Source of the DNA: Ligilactobacillus aviarius subsp. aviarius DSM 20655
Lineage (GTDB): Bacteria > Bacillota > Bacilli > Lactobacillales > Lactobacillaceae
NCBI RefSeq assembly: GCF_001436315.1
Contig: NZ_AYZA01000024.1
Coordinates: forward strand, 86,800-150,799
Direction: 5' to 3'
DNA: 64,000 nt
Shown: positions 8,939-16,471 of the stretch, one piece after another
Numbering within the stretch: the stretch's first letter is position 1
Layout of the letters: each line of letters starts with the position of its first letter
Notes under the pieces: model-generated
Databases searched by the model: none
What the model was told of the DNA's origin: nothing
Seen by the model: the letters and a program-made list of their open reading frames with translations, nothing else
Position numbers and translations under genes: made by a program

Positions 8939-9580
8939 ATGAAGGTAAATGTTTTAACTGGGGGGCCGCTTGCATGCGTTCCGCAAACGATTTTTGAACA
9001 AAAGGATGAACGGTGGTGCGGGGTTGATTACGGCGCAGTTGAATTGATTAATCACGGAATCGATCCGATCCTTGCAATTGGCGATTTTGACACGGCGACT
9101 GCTGCAGAACGGTTGCAGGTTAAAAGTCAAAGTCACCAATTCGTTTACCGGCCGTTAAAGGATGATATTACGGATACGGAGTTGGCATTAAGATATTTGT
9201 TCGCGCATTATCCAATTGATCAGCTTAATCTTTATGGAGCAACCGGCGCACGCATGGATCAGCTGCTGGCAAACTTGTTTTTTATTTTGAAACCGGAGTA
9301 TCGGGAACAGGTTGAACGCATCACGATCATTGACCGGTGGAATGAAATTCGCTTTTTCAAGCCTGGATGTCACCAGCTTAAGCGGAATCCGCAAATGAAG
9401 TATTTAGCGTTTATTCCGTTAACAGCGGTTGAAGGACTGGTTCTTCCAAATGAAAAGTATCAGTTGCAACGGACCGATTTTGATTTTCCAGTTGCACTGT
9501 CAAGTAATGAATTTGTTGATGAGAAGGCGACCTTTAGTTTTGAACAGGGAATTTTAATGACGGTTCAAAGTTGTGATTAA
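8939..9580 (+). CDS. thiN: Thiamine pyrophosphokinase
   Basis: ThiN transfers pyrophosphate from ATP to thiamine, giving the cofactor needed, for example, by the PdhAB enzyme encoded in this window. Diagnostic segments are GVDYGAVELINHGIDP, AIGDFDT and the acidic DDITDTELAL, followed by LYGATGARMDQ. I place the start at ATG 8939 (213 residues) because AAGGA (8925-8929) is nine bases upstream; ATG 8930 directly abuts that site. The gene ends in a strong terminator shared with the convergent rpmB. Confidence 0.92.
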   Translation: MKVNVLTGGPLACVPQTIFEQKDERWCGVDYGAVELINHGIDPILAIGDFDTATAAERLQVKSQSHQFVYRPLKDDITDTELALRYLFAHYPIDQLNLYGATGARMDQLLANLFFILKPEYREQVERITIIDRWNEIRFFKPGCHQLKRNPQMKYLAFIPLTAVEGLVLPNEKYQLQRTDFDFPVALSSNEFVDEKATFSFEQGILMTVQSCD

Positions 9581-9616
9581 AAAACAGGATGGACAACATT
9601 GTCCATCCTGTTTTTT
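9579..9616. terminator. Bidirectional terminator between thiN and rpmB
   Basis: A perfect 18-bp inverted repeat (arms 9579-9596 and 9599-9616) has an A-run on one side and a T-run on the other. It therefore works as an intrinsic terminator for thiN on the plus strand and rpmB on the minus strand. Confidence 0.93.
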
Positions 9617-9625
9617 CGTCTTTAA

Positions 9626-9811
9626 TTAAACACGAGTAACCTTACCTGATTTCAAGGCACGAGCAGAAACCCAAACCTTCTTTGGCTTACCATCAACTAA
9701 GATGCGAACCTTTTGCAAGTTTGGCTTCCAGCTACGGTTTGTTTGGTTCAAAGCGTGTGAACGCTTCTTGCCGAAAGTTGTCTTCCGACCGGTTACAAAA
9801 TCTTTAGCCAT
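9626..9811 (-). CDS. rpmB: 50S ribosomal protein L28
   Basis: A 61-residue basic ribosomal protein beginning [19 protein letters not shown], the classic L28 start, with NLQKVRI and a [12 protein letters not shown] end. It is the only minus-strand gene recognised in the window, which matches its usual orientation next to the divergent Asp23-like gene in lactobacilli. The ribosome binding site is strong (AAAGGAGGG on the minus strand). A minus-strand promoter candidate lies at 9872-9900. Confidence 0.97.
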   Translation of the reverse strand: MAKDFVTGRKTTFGKKRSHALNQTNRSWKPNLQKVRILVDGKPKKVWVSARALKSGKVTRV

Positions 9812-9871
9812 TTTGATTTCCCTCCTTTACCTTTACGATCTTAAAAATAAAGATTCTTTATTCACTAGACT

Positions 9872-9900
9872 AAATTATCATACATAAAGTATGATTGCAA
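9872..9900 (-). promoter_or_regulatory. Candidate rpmB promoter with an internal inverted repeat
   Basis: On the minus strand, TTGCAA (9895-9900) is 17 bases from TAATTT (9872-9877). Between them lies a perfect inverted repeat with arms ATCATAC (9877-9883) and GTATGAT (9889-9895), which could be an operator. The promoter assignment rests on spacing and consensus only. Confidence 0.5.
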
Positions 9901-9994
9901 GATTTTTCTGTAAAGTAAATTAACTTGTCAGCTAAAATCGATTTTTGTGCTATGATAATATAGTGCTTATTTAAATATCCTGAATGGTGTTTAA

Positions 9995-10023
9995 TTGGCT
10001 TTTTTTTCAAAATTGCGTATGAT
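9995..10023 (+). promoter_or_regulatory. Promoter for the Asp23-like gene and fakA
   Basis: TTGGCT (9995-10000), a 17-base spacer and TATGAT (10018-10023) form a good sigma-A type promoter about 46 bases before the start codon. A second possible one, with extended -10 TGCTATGAT, lies just upstream at about 9949-9957. Confidence 0.65.
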
Positions 10024-10069
10024 ACAATGGCGATAACGATTATTGTCATAAATAAGGAGGCAAATTCGA

Positions 10070-10432
10070 ATGGCAGTGAAGATTCAAAACCAACTCGGTA
10101 AAATTGATATTAGTAACGATGTAATCGCAACTGTTGTCGGTGGAGCTGCAACTGAAATTTTTGGAATTGTCGGCATGGCAAGTAAAAATCAAATTCGGGA
10201 TAATTTAAACGAAATTTTAAAACGGGATAACTACTCAAAGGGAGTTGTTGTTCGTCAAACAGACGACGGGATCGTAATCGATGTTTATATTATTGTCGGT
10301 TACGGAACGAAGATTTCAGAAGTTTGCCGAAATGTTCAAGAAAAAGTTAAGTATAATCTGGACTCAATGCTTGGGGTAACAGCCAAGGCAGTTAACGTGA
10401 TCGTTCAAGGCGTAAAGGTTATTGAAGATTAA
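10070..10432 (+). CDS. Asp23/Gls24 (DUF322, YloU-like) protein
   Basis: This 120-residue protein belongs to the Asp23/Gls24 envelope-stress family. Family traits are GKIDISNDVIATVVGGAATE, the central GIVGMASK and the C-terminal VNVIVQGVKV. Members bind near the membrane and are linked to envelope homeostasis; the YloU type is regularly cotranscribed with the DhaL-domain gene that follows, as here. It has a clear AAGGAGG ribosome binding site and its own promoter. The precise molecular role of this subfamily is not established. Confidence 0.9.
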   Translation: MAVKIQNQLGKIDISNDVIATVVGGAATEIFGIVGMASKNQIRDNLNEILKRDNYSKGVVVRQTDDGIVIDVYIIVGYGTKISEVCRNVQEKVKYNLDSMLGVTAKAVNVIVQGVKVIED

Positions 10433-10462
10433 CGTTGTGGGTACCAAGGAGGATTTTGAAGG

Positions 10463-12151
10463 TTGAAAATTTCAAAAATTACTGAAAATGAATTCCGCAA
10501 GATGATTGCGGTTAGTTCAAATCGGTTAAATAATAATGCGGAATTTATTAATTCATTAAATGTCTTTCCAGTTCCGGATGGTGACACTGGGACTAACATG
10601 AGTCTTTCATTTGCAAGCGGTGCGAAGTACGTTTCAGAATCGACATCATCAAGTGTTGGCGAACTTTCACAAGCCCTTGCAAAGGGATTGCTGATGGGCG
10701 CCCGCGGAAATTCAGGCGTTATTCTTTCACAAGTCTTTCGCGGATTCAGCAAGAACGCTGCAGCCAAAACGGAATTGACCCCCGCAGACTTAGCTGATGC
10801 TCTTGTTGCGGGAGTTCAAACGGCATATAAAGCCGTTATGAAACCGCAAGAAGGAACGATTTTAACGGTTGCCCGGAAAGCTGCCGAAGCTGCAACGAAG
10901 ACCGCCAAAACATCGGATGACTGTGTAGAAGTCATGGAAGCGGCCTATGAAGCTGCTGAAGCTGCATTGAAGACGACCCCTGACTTATTGCCAGTCTTAA
11001 AAGAAGTCGGCGTTGTTGATTCTGGTGGTCAAGGATTGACTTTTGTTTACCAAGGATTCTTTGATGCTTTATCAGGAAACGTCCGGGACGAACAGGAATA
11101 TCATCCAACTCCGGCTGACATGGATGACATGGTGAGTGCTGAACACCATAAGAGTGTCCAAAGTCAATTGAACACGGAAGATATTCAATACGGTTACTGT
11201 ACTGAAATTATGGTGAAATTAGGTGCTGGCCGGTTAGTTGATGAAAAGTTCGATTATGATACTTTCCGCGGCTATCTTTCAGAAATTGGAAATTCACTTT
11301 TGGTAATTGCGGATGAAGAAGTGGTTAAGGTCCACGTGCATACTGAACAACCGGGGAAAGTTCTTTCGTATGGCCAAAAATTTGGTTCATTGATCAAGGT
11401 TAAGGTTGATAACATGCGGCTTCAACACGAAACGATCCTTGAACAGGATAAGGAAGCTGAAGAAGAACAACAGGCTGAAATTAATCAAATTGCCGGCGAT
11501 TATGGCATTATTGCCGTTGCTTCAGGCGATGGCCTTGCCCAATTATTCCACAGCGTTGGGGTGACCCAAATTATTCAAGGCGGGCAAACGATGAATCCAA
11601 GTACAAAGGACATTGTGGATGCCATTAATGCGACGGGCAAGGATAAGGTAATCGTTTTACCAAACAACAAGAACATTTTCTTAGCAGCTGAACAAGCAGC
11701 CGACGTTGCGGATGCAAACGTGAAGGTTGTTCATACCCGGTCAATTACTCAAGGGTTGAGCGCAATGATCAACTTCAATAAAGAAGCTGACATTGATGAA
11801 AATGTGGCTGCAATGGAAGAAGCCCTTGATGATGTAATTTCTGGCCAGGTAACGGTTGCGGTTCGTGATACAACGATCGATGGTCAAGAAATCAAGAAAG
11901 ATAACTATATGGGAATTGTTGATGGTTCGATCAAGGTCACTGATCCGGATCGGAAGCAAGCAACCCTTGAAATGGTGAAAGCAATGCTTGATGAGGATAG
12001 TGAAGTGATTACGATCATCTACGGTGCGGATGCTGATCAGGCAGAAGCCCAAGCAATTGCTGATGAGATCCAATCATGGGATGAAGATTATGAAATCGAA
12101 ATCCATGAAGGTGATCAACCGGTTTACCCATACTTGATCTCGGTTGAATAA
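10463..12151 (+). CDS. fakA: FakA (YloV), ATP-binding subunit of fatty acid kinase
   Basis: FakA transfers ATP phosphate to a fatty acid held by a FakB partner, giving acyl-phosphate for the PlsX/PlsY phospholipid route. The 562-residue protein has an N-terminal DhaL domain with the ATP-magnesium motif VPDGDTGTNMS (about residues 37-47) and GARGNSGVI (about 79-87), a middle domain, and a C-terminal DegV-like fold (from about residue 340). The start is TTG 10463, ten bases after AGGAGG. plsX and acpP lie close downstream, so the neighbourhood supports a lipid role. No fakB is in the window. Confidence 0.92.
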   Translation: MKISKITENEFRKMIAVSSNRLNNNAEFINSLNVFPVPDGDTGTNMSLSFASGAKYVSESTSSSVGELSQALAKGLLMGARGNSGVILSQVFRGFSKNAAAKTELTPADLADALVAGVQTAYKAVMKPQEGTILTVARKAAEAATKTAKTSDDCVEVMEAAYEAAEAALKTTPDLLPVLKEVGVVDSGGQGLTFVYQGFFDALSGNVRDEQEYHPTPADMDDMVSAEHHKSVQSQLNTEDIQYGYCTEIMVKLGAGRLVDEKFDYDTFRGYLSEIGNSLLVIADEEVVKVHVHTEQPGKVLSYGQKFGSLIKVKVDNMRLQHETILEQDKEAEEEQQAEINQIAGDYGIIAVASGDGLAQLFHSVGVTQIIQGGQTMNPSTKDIVDAINATGKDKVIVLPNNKNIFLAAEQAADVADANVKVVHTRSITQGLSAMINFNKEADIDENVAAMEEALDDVISGQVTVAVRDTTIDGQEIKKDNYMGIVDGSIKVTDPDRKQATLEMVKAMLDEDSEVITIIYGADADQAEAQAIADEIQSWDEDYEIEIHEGDQPVYPYLISVE

Positions 12152-12171
12152 TAAAAATTAAAAATTTAAGT

Positions 12172-12201
12172 GGAGGCTGGACGATTGGACAGCCTCCTTC
12201 C
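12172..12201 (+). terminator. Hairpin between fakA and recG
   Basis: GGAGGCTG (12172-12179) pairs perfectly with CAGCCTCC (12190-12197). It is followed only by TTCC rather than a T-run, so it may be a weak or partial terminator that tapers transcription into recG. Confidence 0.55.
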
Positions 12202-12233
12202 ATATTCAGGAACGGAAAGGAGGAATCAGCAGA

Positions 12234-14276
12234 ATGGCTCGGAGTTTAAATGATCCAGTGACGATGTTAAAAGGTGTTGGGCCTAAAAAGGCGGTGGCAT
12301 TGAATAAGCTTGGCATTTCAACGGTCGATGACCTTCTTACTGATTATCCGTTTCGTTACGATGACTTGGCAGTGAAGGATCTTTCTGAAATTAGTGAGCA
12401 GGAAAAGGTGACCTTAAAGGGAACGGTGGCTTCAGAACCGACCGTGATTCGGTTTGGCCGTCGCCGCAACCGGTTAAATTTTCGCTTGTTAGTTGAGCAT
12501 CAAGTGATCATGGTAACCTTTTTCAACCAACCGTATTTGAAATCAAAGGTTCAATTAGGAGCTTCACTTGCAGTTTATGGCCGGTATAATGCTAAGCGGC
12601 AAAGTTTTACGGGAATGAAGATCATTCCGGTCGGACAGCAAAATGATTTTAAGGGTGTTTACCGGGCTTCGAAGGAATTGAAGGCCAATCAGGTCCAAAA
12701 ACTGGTTGAGCTTGCATATGACCAGTATCATGATGTAATTCGTGACCTTGTGCCGCTTTCGTTACGGAATAGGTATCGGTTAGAACCGCGGCAACAGATC
12801 ATTCATGATATGCATTTTCCAACAAGTAAAAAGCAGGCTGATTTAGCCCGACGGTCCGCGATTTTTGAAGAGTTTTTCCGCTTTCAGGCCGGGTTGCAGA
12901 TGCTGAAAAAGGAAGATCGCCAAAATCAAGGAATCGCGATCAATTATGATAACCAAAAATTGAAGCAGTTTATCGGCCGGTTACCCTTTGAGTTAACGAA
13001 TGCGCAAAAGCGGGTCGTTAATGAGATCTGTCGCAACATGCGTGAACCTTTGAAGATGAATCGCCTGTTACAGGGGGATGTTGGTTCCGGAAAAACAATT
13101 GTTGCGGCTATTGCGATGTATGCGGCGGTGACGGCGGGCTTTCAGACAGCATTAATGGCGCCAACTGAAATTTTGGCCCAGCAGCATGCTGAAAAGTTAA
13201 GTAAGTTATTTGCCCCGCTGGGAATTAACGTCGGTTTAATGACGGGAACAACGGTCAGCAAGGTAACCGCCCGGCGTGAAATGTTGAAGCATTTGGCGAA
13301 TAATGACCTTCAAATTGTGGTTGGAACCCATGCGTTGATTCAGGACGATGTTGTTTTTAAGAATTTAGGGTTAGTGATTACGGACGAACAACACCGTTTT
13401 GGGGTTAATCAACGGAAGAAACTTCGGGAAAAGGGACATAATCCAGATGTATTGGCAATGACGGCGACCCCGATCCCGCGGACGTTGGCGATTACCACGT
13501 ATGGTGAAATGGATGTTTCAATCATTGATGAATTGCCGCAAGGCCGGCAGCCAATCGAAACAACGTGGTTACGGAAAAAGCAAACGAATGACGCGTTGAA
13601 GTTCATGGAACGGCAGCTGAATGATGGTGCTCAAGCATACGTTGTGTCCCCGTTAATTGAAGAATCTGAAATGCTGGATCTGCAAAATGCCGAGGAAGTT
13701 TACCAGAAGCTTCAGGACTATTTCAATGGACGGTTTAAGATTGGACTGTTGCATGGACGCTTGAAGCCGGATGAAAAGGAAATGGTCATGCAAAAGTTCA
13801 AGGACCATGAATATGATATTCTGGTTTCAACAACGGTTGTTGAAGTCGGGGTCGATGTGCCGAACGCGTCGATCATGATGATCCTTGACGCTGACCGGTT
13901 TGGCTTGGCGCAGTTGCACCAGTTGCGTGGGCGGGTTGGCCGGGGTGAACGGAAATCATATTGTTTTTTGATTGCTGATCCGAACAGTGATTACGGCAAG
14001 GAACGAATGAAGACAATGGTTTCAACGACGGACGGGTTCGTAATCGCCCAACGCGACCTTGAACTTCGGGGACCGGGAGACGTTCTTGGAACTGCTCAAG
14101 CTGGACTGCCAGAATTTAAAGTCGGTGATCCGGTTGCGGACTTAAAGATTTTGCAGATTGCTCAGGAAGAGGCGCACCGGATAATCAATGAACCGGATTT
14201 TGAAACCCGAGAAGAGAACCAAGAGTTGATTCGTTATTTAAATCATCATCGCAACCAAGGTGATAATTTAGATTAG
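12234..14276 (+). CDS. recG: RecG, ATP-dependent DNA branch-migration helicase
   Basis: RecG remodels stalled forks and Holliday junctions. This 680-residue protein has the N-terminal wedge (OB) domain preceded by KGVGPKKAVALNKLGI, then helicase motifs LLQGDVGSGKTIVA (Walker A, about residue 280), APTEILAQQH, TDEQHRFGVNQR (DEQH box), TATPIPRTL, TTVVEVGVDVPNAS and the QLRGRVGRG arginine motif. The length is normal. A strong AAAGGAGG precedes ATG 12234. The recG-plsX order is conserved in Firmicutes. Confidence 0.97.
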   Translation: MARSLNDPVTMLKGVGPKKAVALNKLGISTVDDLLTDYPFRYDDLAVKDLSEISEQEKVTLKGTVASEPTVIRFGRRRNRLNFRLLVEHQVIMVTFFNQPYLKSKVQLGASLAVYGRYNAKRQSFTGMKIIPVGQQNDFKGVYRASKELKANQVQKLVELAYDQYHDVIRDLVPLSLRNRYRLEPRQQIIHDMHFPTSKKQADLARRSAIFEEFFRFQAGLQMLKKEDRQNQGIAINYDNQKLKQFIGRLPFELTNAQKRVVNEICRNMREPLKMNRLLQGDVGSGKTIVAAIAMYAAVTAGFQTALMAPTEILAQQHAEKLSKLFAPLGINVGLMTGTTVSKVTARREMLKHLANNDLQIVVGTHALIQDDVVFKNLGLVITDEQHRFGVNQRKKLREKGHNPDVLAMTATPIPRTLAITTYGEMDVSIIDELPQGRQPIETTWLRKKQTNDALKFMERQLNDGAQAYVVSPLIEESEMLDLQNAEEVYQKLQDYFNGRFKIGLLHGRLKPDEKEMVMQKFKDHEYDILVSTTVVEVGVDVPNASIMMILDADRFGLAQLHQLRGRVGRGERKSYCFLIADPNSDYGKERMKTMVSTTDGFVIAQRDLELRGPGDVLGTAQAGLPEFKVGDPVADLKILQIAQEEAHRIINEPDFETREENQELIRYLNHHRNQGDNLD

Positions 14277-14295
14277 AAGTGGAGGAGATTAGAAG

Positions 14296-15306
14296 ATGAA
14301 AATTGCAGTTGATGCGATGGGCGGCGACAACGCCCCGCAAAGTGTTGTTGAAGGGGTCGAAAAAGCTCGCGATGCCTTTGAAGACATGGAATTTGTATTA
14401 TTTGGAAAGATTGACGAAGTTAAACCGTTAGTGAAGGATCAAACCCGAATCAATTTTGAACAGGCTGATGAAGTGATCGTGATGAACGATGAACCGGTAA
14501 AAGCAATTCGGCGGAAGAAACAATCATCATTAGTTTTGGCTGCCAAAGCAGTTAAGGAAGGGCAAGCCGATGCCCTGTTTTCATGCGGAAACACCGGAGC
14601 TTTGCTTGCTGCCGGTCTGCTTTTAATTGGGCGGATCAAGGGGGTTGAACGTCCAGGGTTGCTTTCGACTTTGCCGGTTGTTTCAGCTGCTCAAGGAGGC
14701 TTTAACCTGCTTGATAGTGGAGCAAATGCGGATAACAAGCCGGAATACCTGCATCAATTTGCCGTAATGGGGAAATTTTATGCCCAAACGGTTCGCGGAA
14801 TTGAAAATCCCCGAATCGGGCTTTTGAATAACGGAACCGAACCGCATAAAGGAAGCAAATTAACGCAAGCAGCATATCAATTGATCAGTGAAGATCCATC
14901 ATTGAATTTTGTTGGCAACGTCGAATCCCGGGATTTAACAAATGGGGTGTGCGATGTTGCGGTTGCGGATGGATTTACCGGCAATGCTGTTCTTAAAGCA
15001 ATCGAAGGAACGGCTTCAGCGGTAATGCACCTGGTAAAAGACAGTGTAAAGGATGCCAATGTTTTCGGCAAATTAGGTGCATTAATGTTCAAACCGAGCT
15101 TGATGAAAATCAAGGACCGGGTCAACCCATCACGGTATGGCGGCGCCGTTTTGCTGGGAGTTAAAGCTCCAGTTGTTAAGGCTCACGGGTCAAGTGATGC
15201 CCAAACGGTTTACTACACAATGAAGCAAATTCGGACGATTTTAAATGAAAAATTATTAAGTAAGTTCGAAACGGCATTTCAAACCCAAGATGAAGAACAA
15301 AATTAA
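14296..15306 (+). CDS. plsX: PlsX, phosphate acyltransferase
   Basis: PlsX interconverts acyl-ACP and acyl-phosphate, the donor for PlsY in the first step of phosphatidic acid synthesis at the membrane. The 336-residue sequence starts MKIAVDAMGGDNAPQSVVEG, the family hallmark, and contains CGNTGALLAAG, NNGTEPHKGS and DGFTGNAVLKAIEG. It is followed by acpP and preceded by fakA-recG, making this a compact lipid-precursor block. The ribosome binding site is GTGGAGGAG. Confidence 0.97.
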   Translation: MKIAVDAMGGDNAPQSVVEGVEKARDAFEDMEFVLFGKIDEVKPLVKDQTRINFEQADEVIVMNDEPVKAIRRKKQSSLVLAAKAVKEGQADALFSCGNTGALLAAGLLLIGRIKGVERPGLLSTLPVVSAAQGGFNLLDSGANADNKPEYLHQFAVMGKFYAQTVRGIENPRIGLLNNGTEPHKGSKLTQAAYQLISEDPSLNFVGNVESRDLTNGVCDVAVADGFTGNAVLKAIEGTASAVMHLVKDSVKDANVFGKLGALMFKPSLMKIKDRVNPSRYGGAVLLGVKAPVVKAHGSSDAQTVYYTMKQIRTILNEKLLSKFETAFQTQDEEQN

Positions 15307-15372
15307 TTCTTTAAAAATTGAATTAAAAGTGTTAAATTATATTTCATAAATCACTGGAAAAGAGGGATGTTC

Positions 15373-15615
15373 ATGAGCGAACAAGAAATTTTTGATAAGA
15401 TTGCCGGTATTATGGCTGATCACTTTGAAATTGCAAAAGATAAAATTACAAATGAATTGAACTTTAAGAAGGACTTGGATGCTGACTCAATTGACTTTGT
15501 TGAATTCATCCTTGACTTGGAAGATGCATTTGGTGCTGAAATTCCTGATGAAGAAGCTGAAAAATTGAATACCGTCGGCGATGCAGTTCAATACATCAAG
15601 GAAAATATGGAATAA
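15373..15615 (+). CDS. acpP: Acyl carrier protein
   Basis: An 80-residue acidic helical protein that carries acyl chains on 4'-phosphopantetheine. The modified serine is Ser39 in DLDADSIDFVEF. The ending DEEAEKLNTVGDAVQYI is typical of ACP. I prefer ATG 15373 over ATG 15367 because AGAGGG (15361-15366) then has a six-base spacer, whereas 15367 directly abuts it. Sits between plsX and rnc, a common lactobacillal order, and ends in a terminator. Confidence 0.95.
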   Translation: MSEQEIFDKIAGIMADHFEIAKDKITNELNFKKDLDADSIDFVEFILDLEDAFGAEIPDEEAEKLNTVGDAVQYIKENME

Positions 15616-15628
15616 TGGTTAAGTTTTC

Positions 15629-15665
15629 AAGGAGGTTGCGGCTTATGGCACAACCTCCTTTCTTA
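15629..15665 (+). terminator. Terminator after acpP
   Basis: Perfect 10-bp arms AAGGAGGTTG (15629-15638) and CAACCTCCTT (15651-15660), followed by a short pyrimidine stretch. Confidence 0.75.
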
Positions 15666-15682
15666 TATCCGAATGGCCGAAT

Positions 15683-15709
15683 TTGTAACGCGCGGTGATG
15701 TGGTATAAT
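15683..15709 (+). promoter_or_regulatory. Promoter for rnc-smc-ftsY
   Basis: A consensus TATAAT (15704-15709) with the extended-10 bases TGG before it, and a TTTGTA/TTGTAA -35 at 15682-15688 (spacer 15-16). It lies about 47 bases before the rnc start codon and downstream of the acpP terminator. Confidence 0.7.
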
Positions 15710-15756
15710 GTATCATTGGAGTAATTGTCGACAATTAGAAAAGATAAGGAGAAATT

Positions 15757-16452
15757 ATGATAATCGGATTAGCTCAACATTTAAAAGAAAACTATGGAAT
15801 TACGATTAATAACATGGATTATTATGACGCTGCGTTTACGCATAAATCATATGTCAATGAACATCCGAAAGAAAAACTCGATTACTATGAACGAACCGAG
15901 TTTTTGGGAGATGCGGTAATGCAGCTTTGCGTTTCAGAATACCTTTTTAAGCGGTTCCCAGAAATGCCGGAAGGGAAATTATCACGTTTGCGGGCAGCAA
16001 TGGTTTGTGAAGACAGTTTTAGTAAATTCGCCAAGGAATGCCACTTTGATGAATTTATTCGACTGGGAAAAGGTGAAGAGAAAAACAATGCACGGCAACG
16101 GCCATCACTTCTATGTGATATTTTTGAAGCTTTCATTGGGGCATTGTATCTTGACCAGGGCAAACCAACCGTTGTCAAGTTTATCAGTGAAGTTGTCTTT
16201 CCCAAACTTGATATGGGATGGTTCAACACCTTCTTTGATCACAAGACGGCGTTGCAAGAATACTTACAAAAAGACGGCCAGTGTGATATTCAATATCAAG
16301 AAATTTGGAGTAAGGGACCGGATAATGATCGGACTTACAAGATGAAAGTTTTGTATAACGGCGATGAAATTGGTGAAGGAATTGGCCATACGAAGAAAGC
16401 GGCTGAACAAGCGGCAGCTTTTGAAGCGTTAAAAAAATTCCAAGTCAAATAG
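15757..16452 (+). CDS. rnc: Ribonuclease III
   Basis: RNase III cleaves double-stranded RNA in rRNA processing and mRNA decay. The 231-residue protein has the catalytic signature ERTEFLGDAVMQL (about residues 46-58), the second acidic patch CDIFEAFIGALYLDQG (about 121-136) and a C-terminal dsRNA-binding domain (about 160-228, with GIGHTKKAAEQAA). Its own promoter and an AAGGAG ribosome binding site precede ATG 15757. The rnc-smc-ftsY order is conserved. Confidence 0.97.
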   Translation: MIIGLAQHLKENYGITINNMDYYDAAFTHKSYVNEHPKEKLDYYERTEFLGDAVMQLCVSEYLFKRFPEMPEGKLSRLRAAMVCEDSFSKFAKECHFDEFIRLGKGEEKNNARQRPSLLCDIFEAFIGALYLDQGKPTVVKFISEVVFPKLDMGWFNTFFDHKTALQEYLQKDGQCDIQYQEIWSKGPDNDRTYKMKVLYNGDEIGEGIGHTKKAAEQAAAFEALKKFQVK

Positions 16453-16471
16453 ATGAGATGGAGGAAATGCG

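Noticed and set aside
12015-12203. 62-codon minus-strand frame at the end of fakA
   Set aside because: Antisense to FakA and across the intergenic hairpin, without supporting signals.
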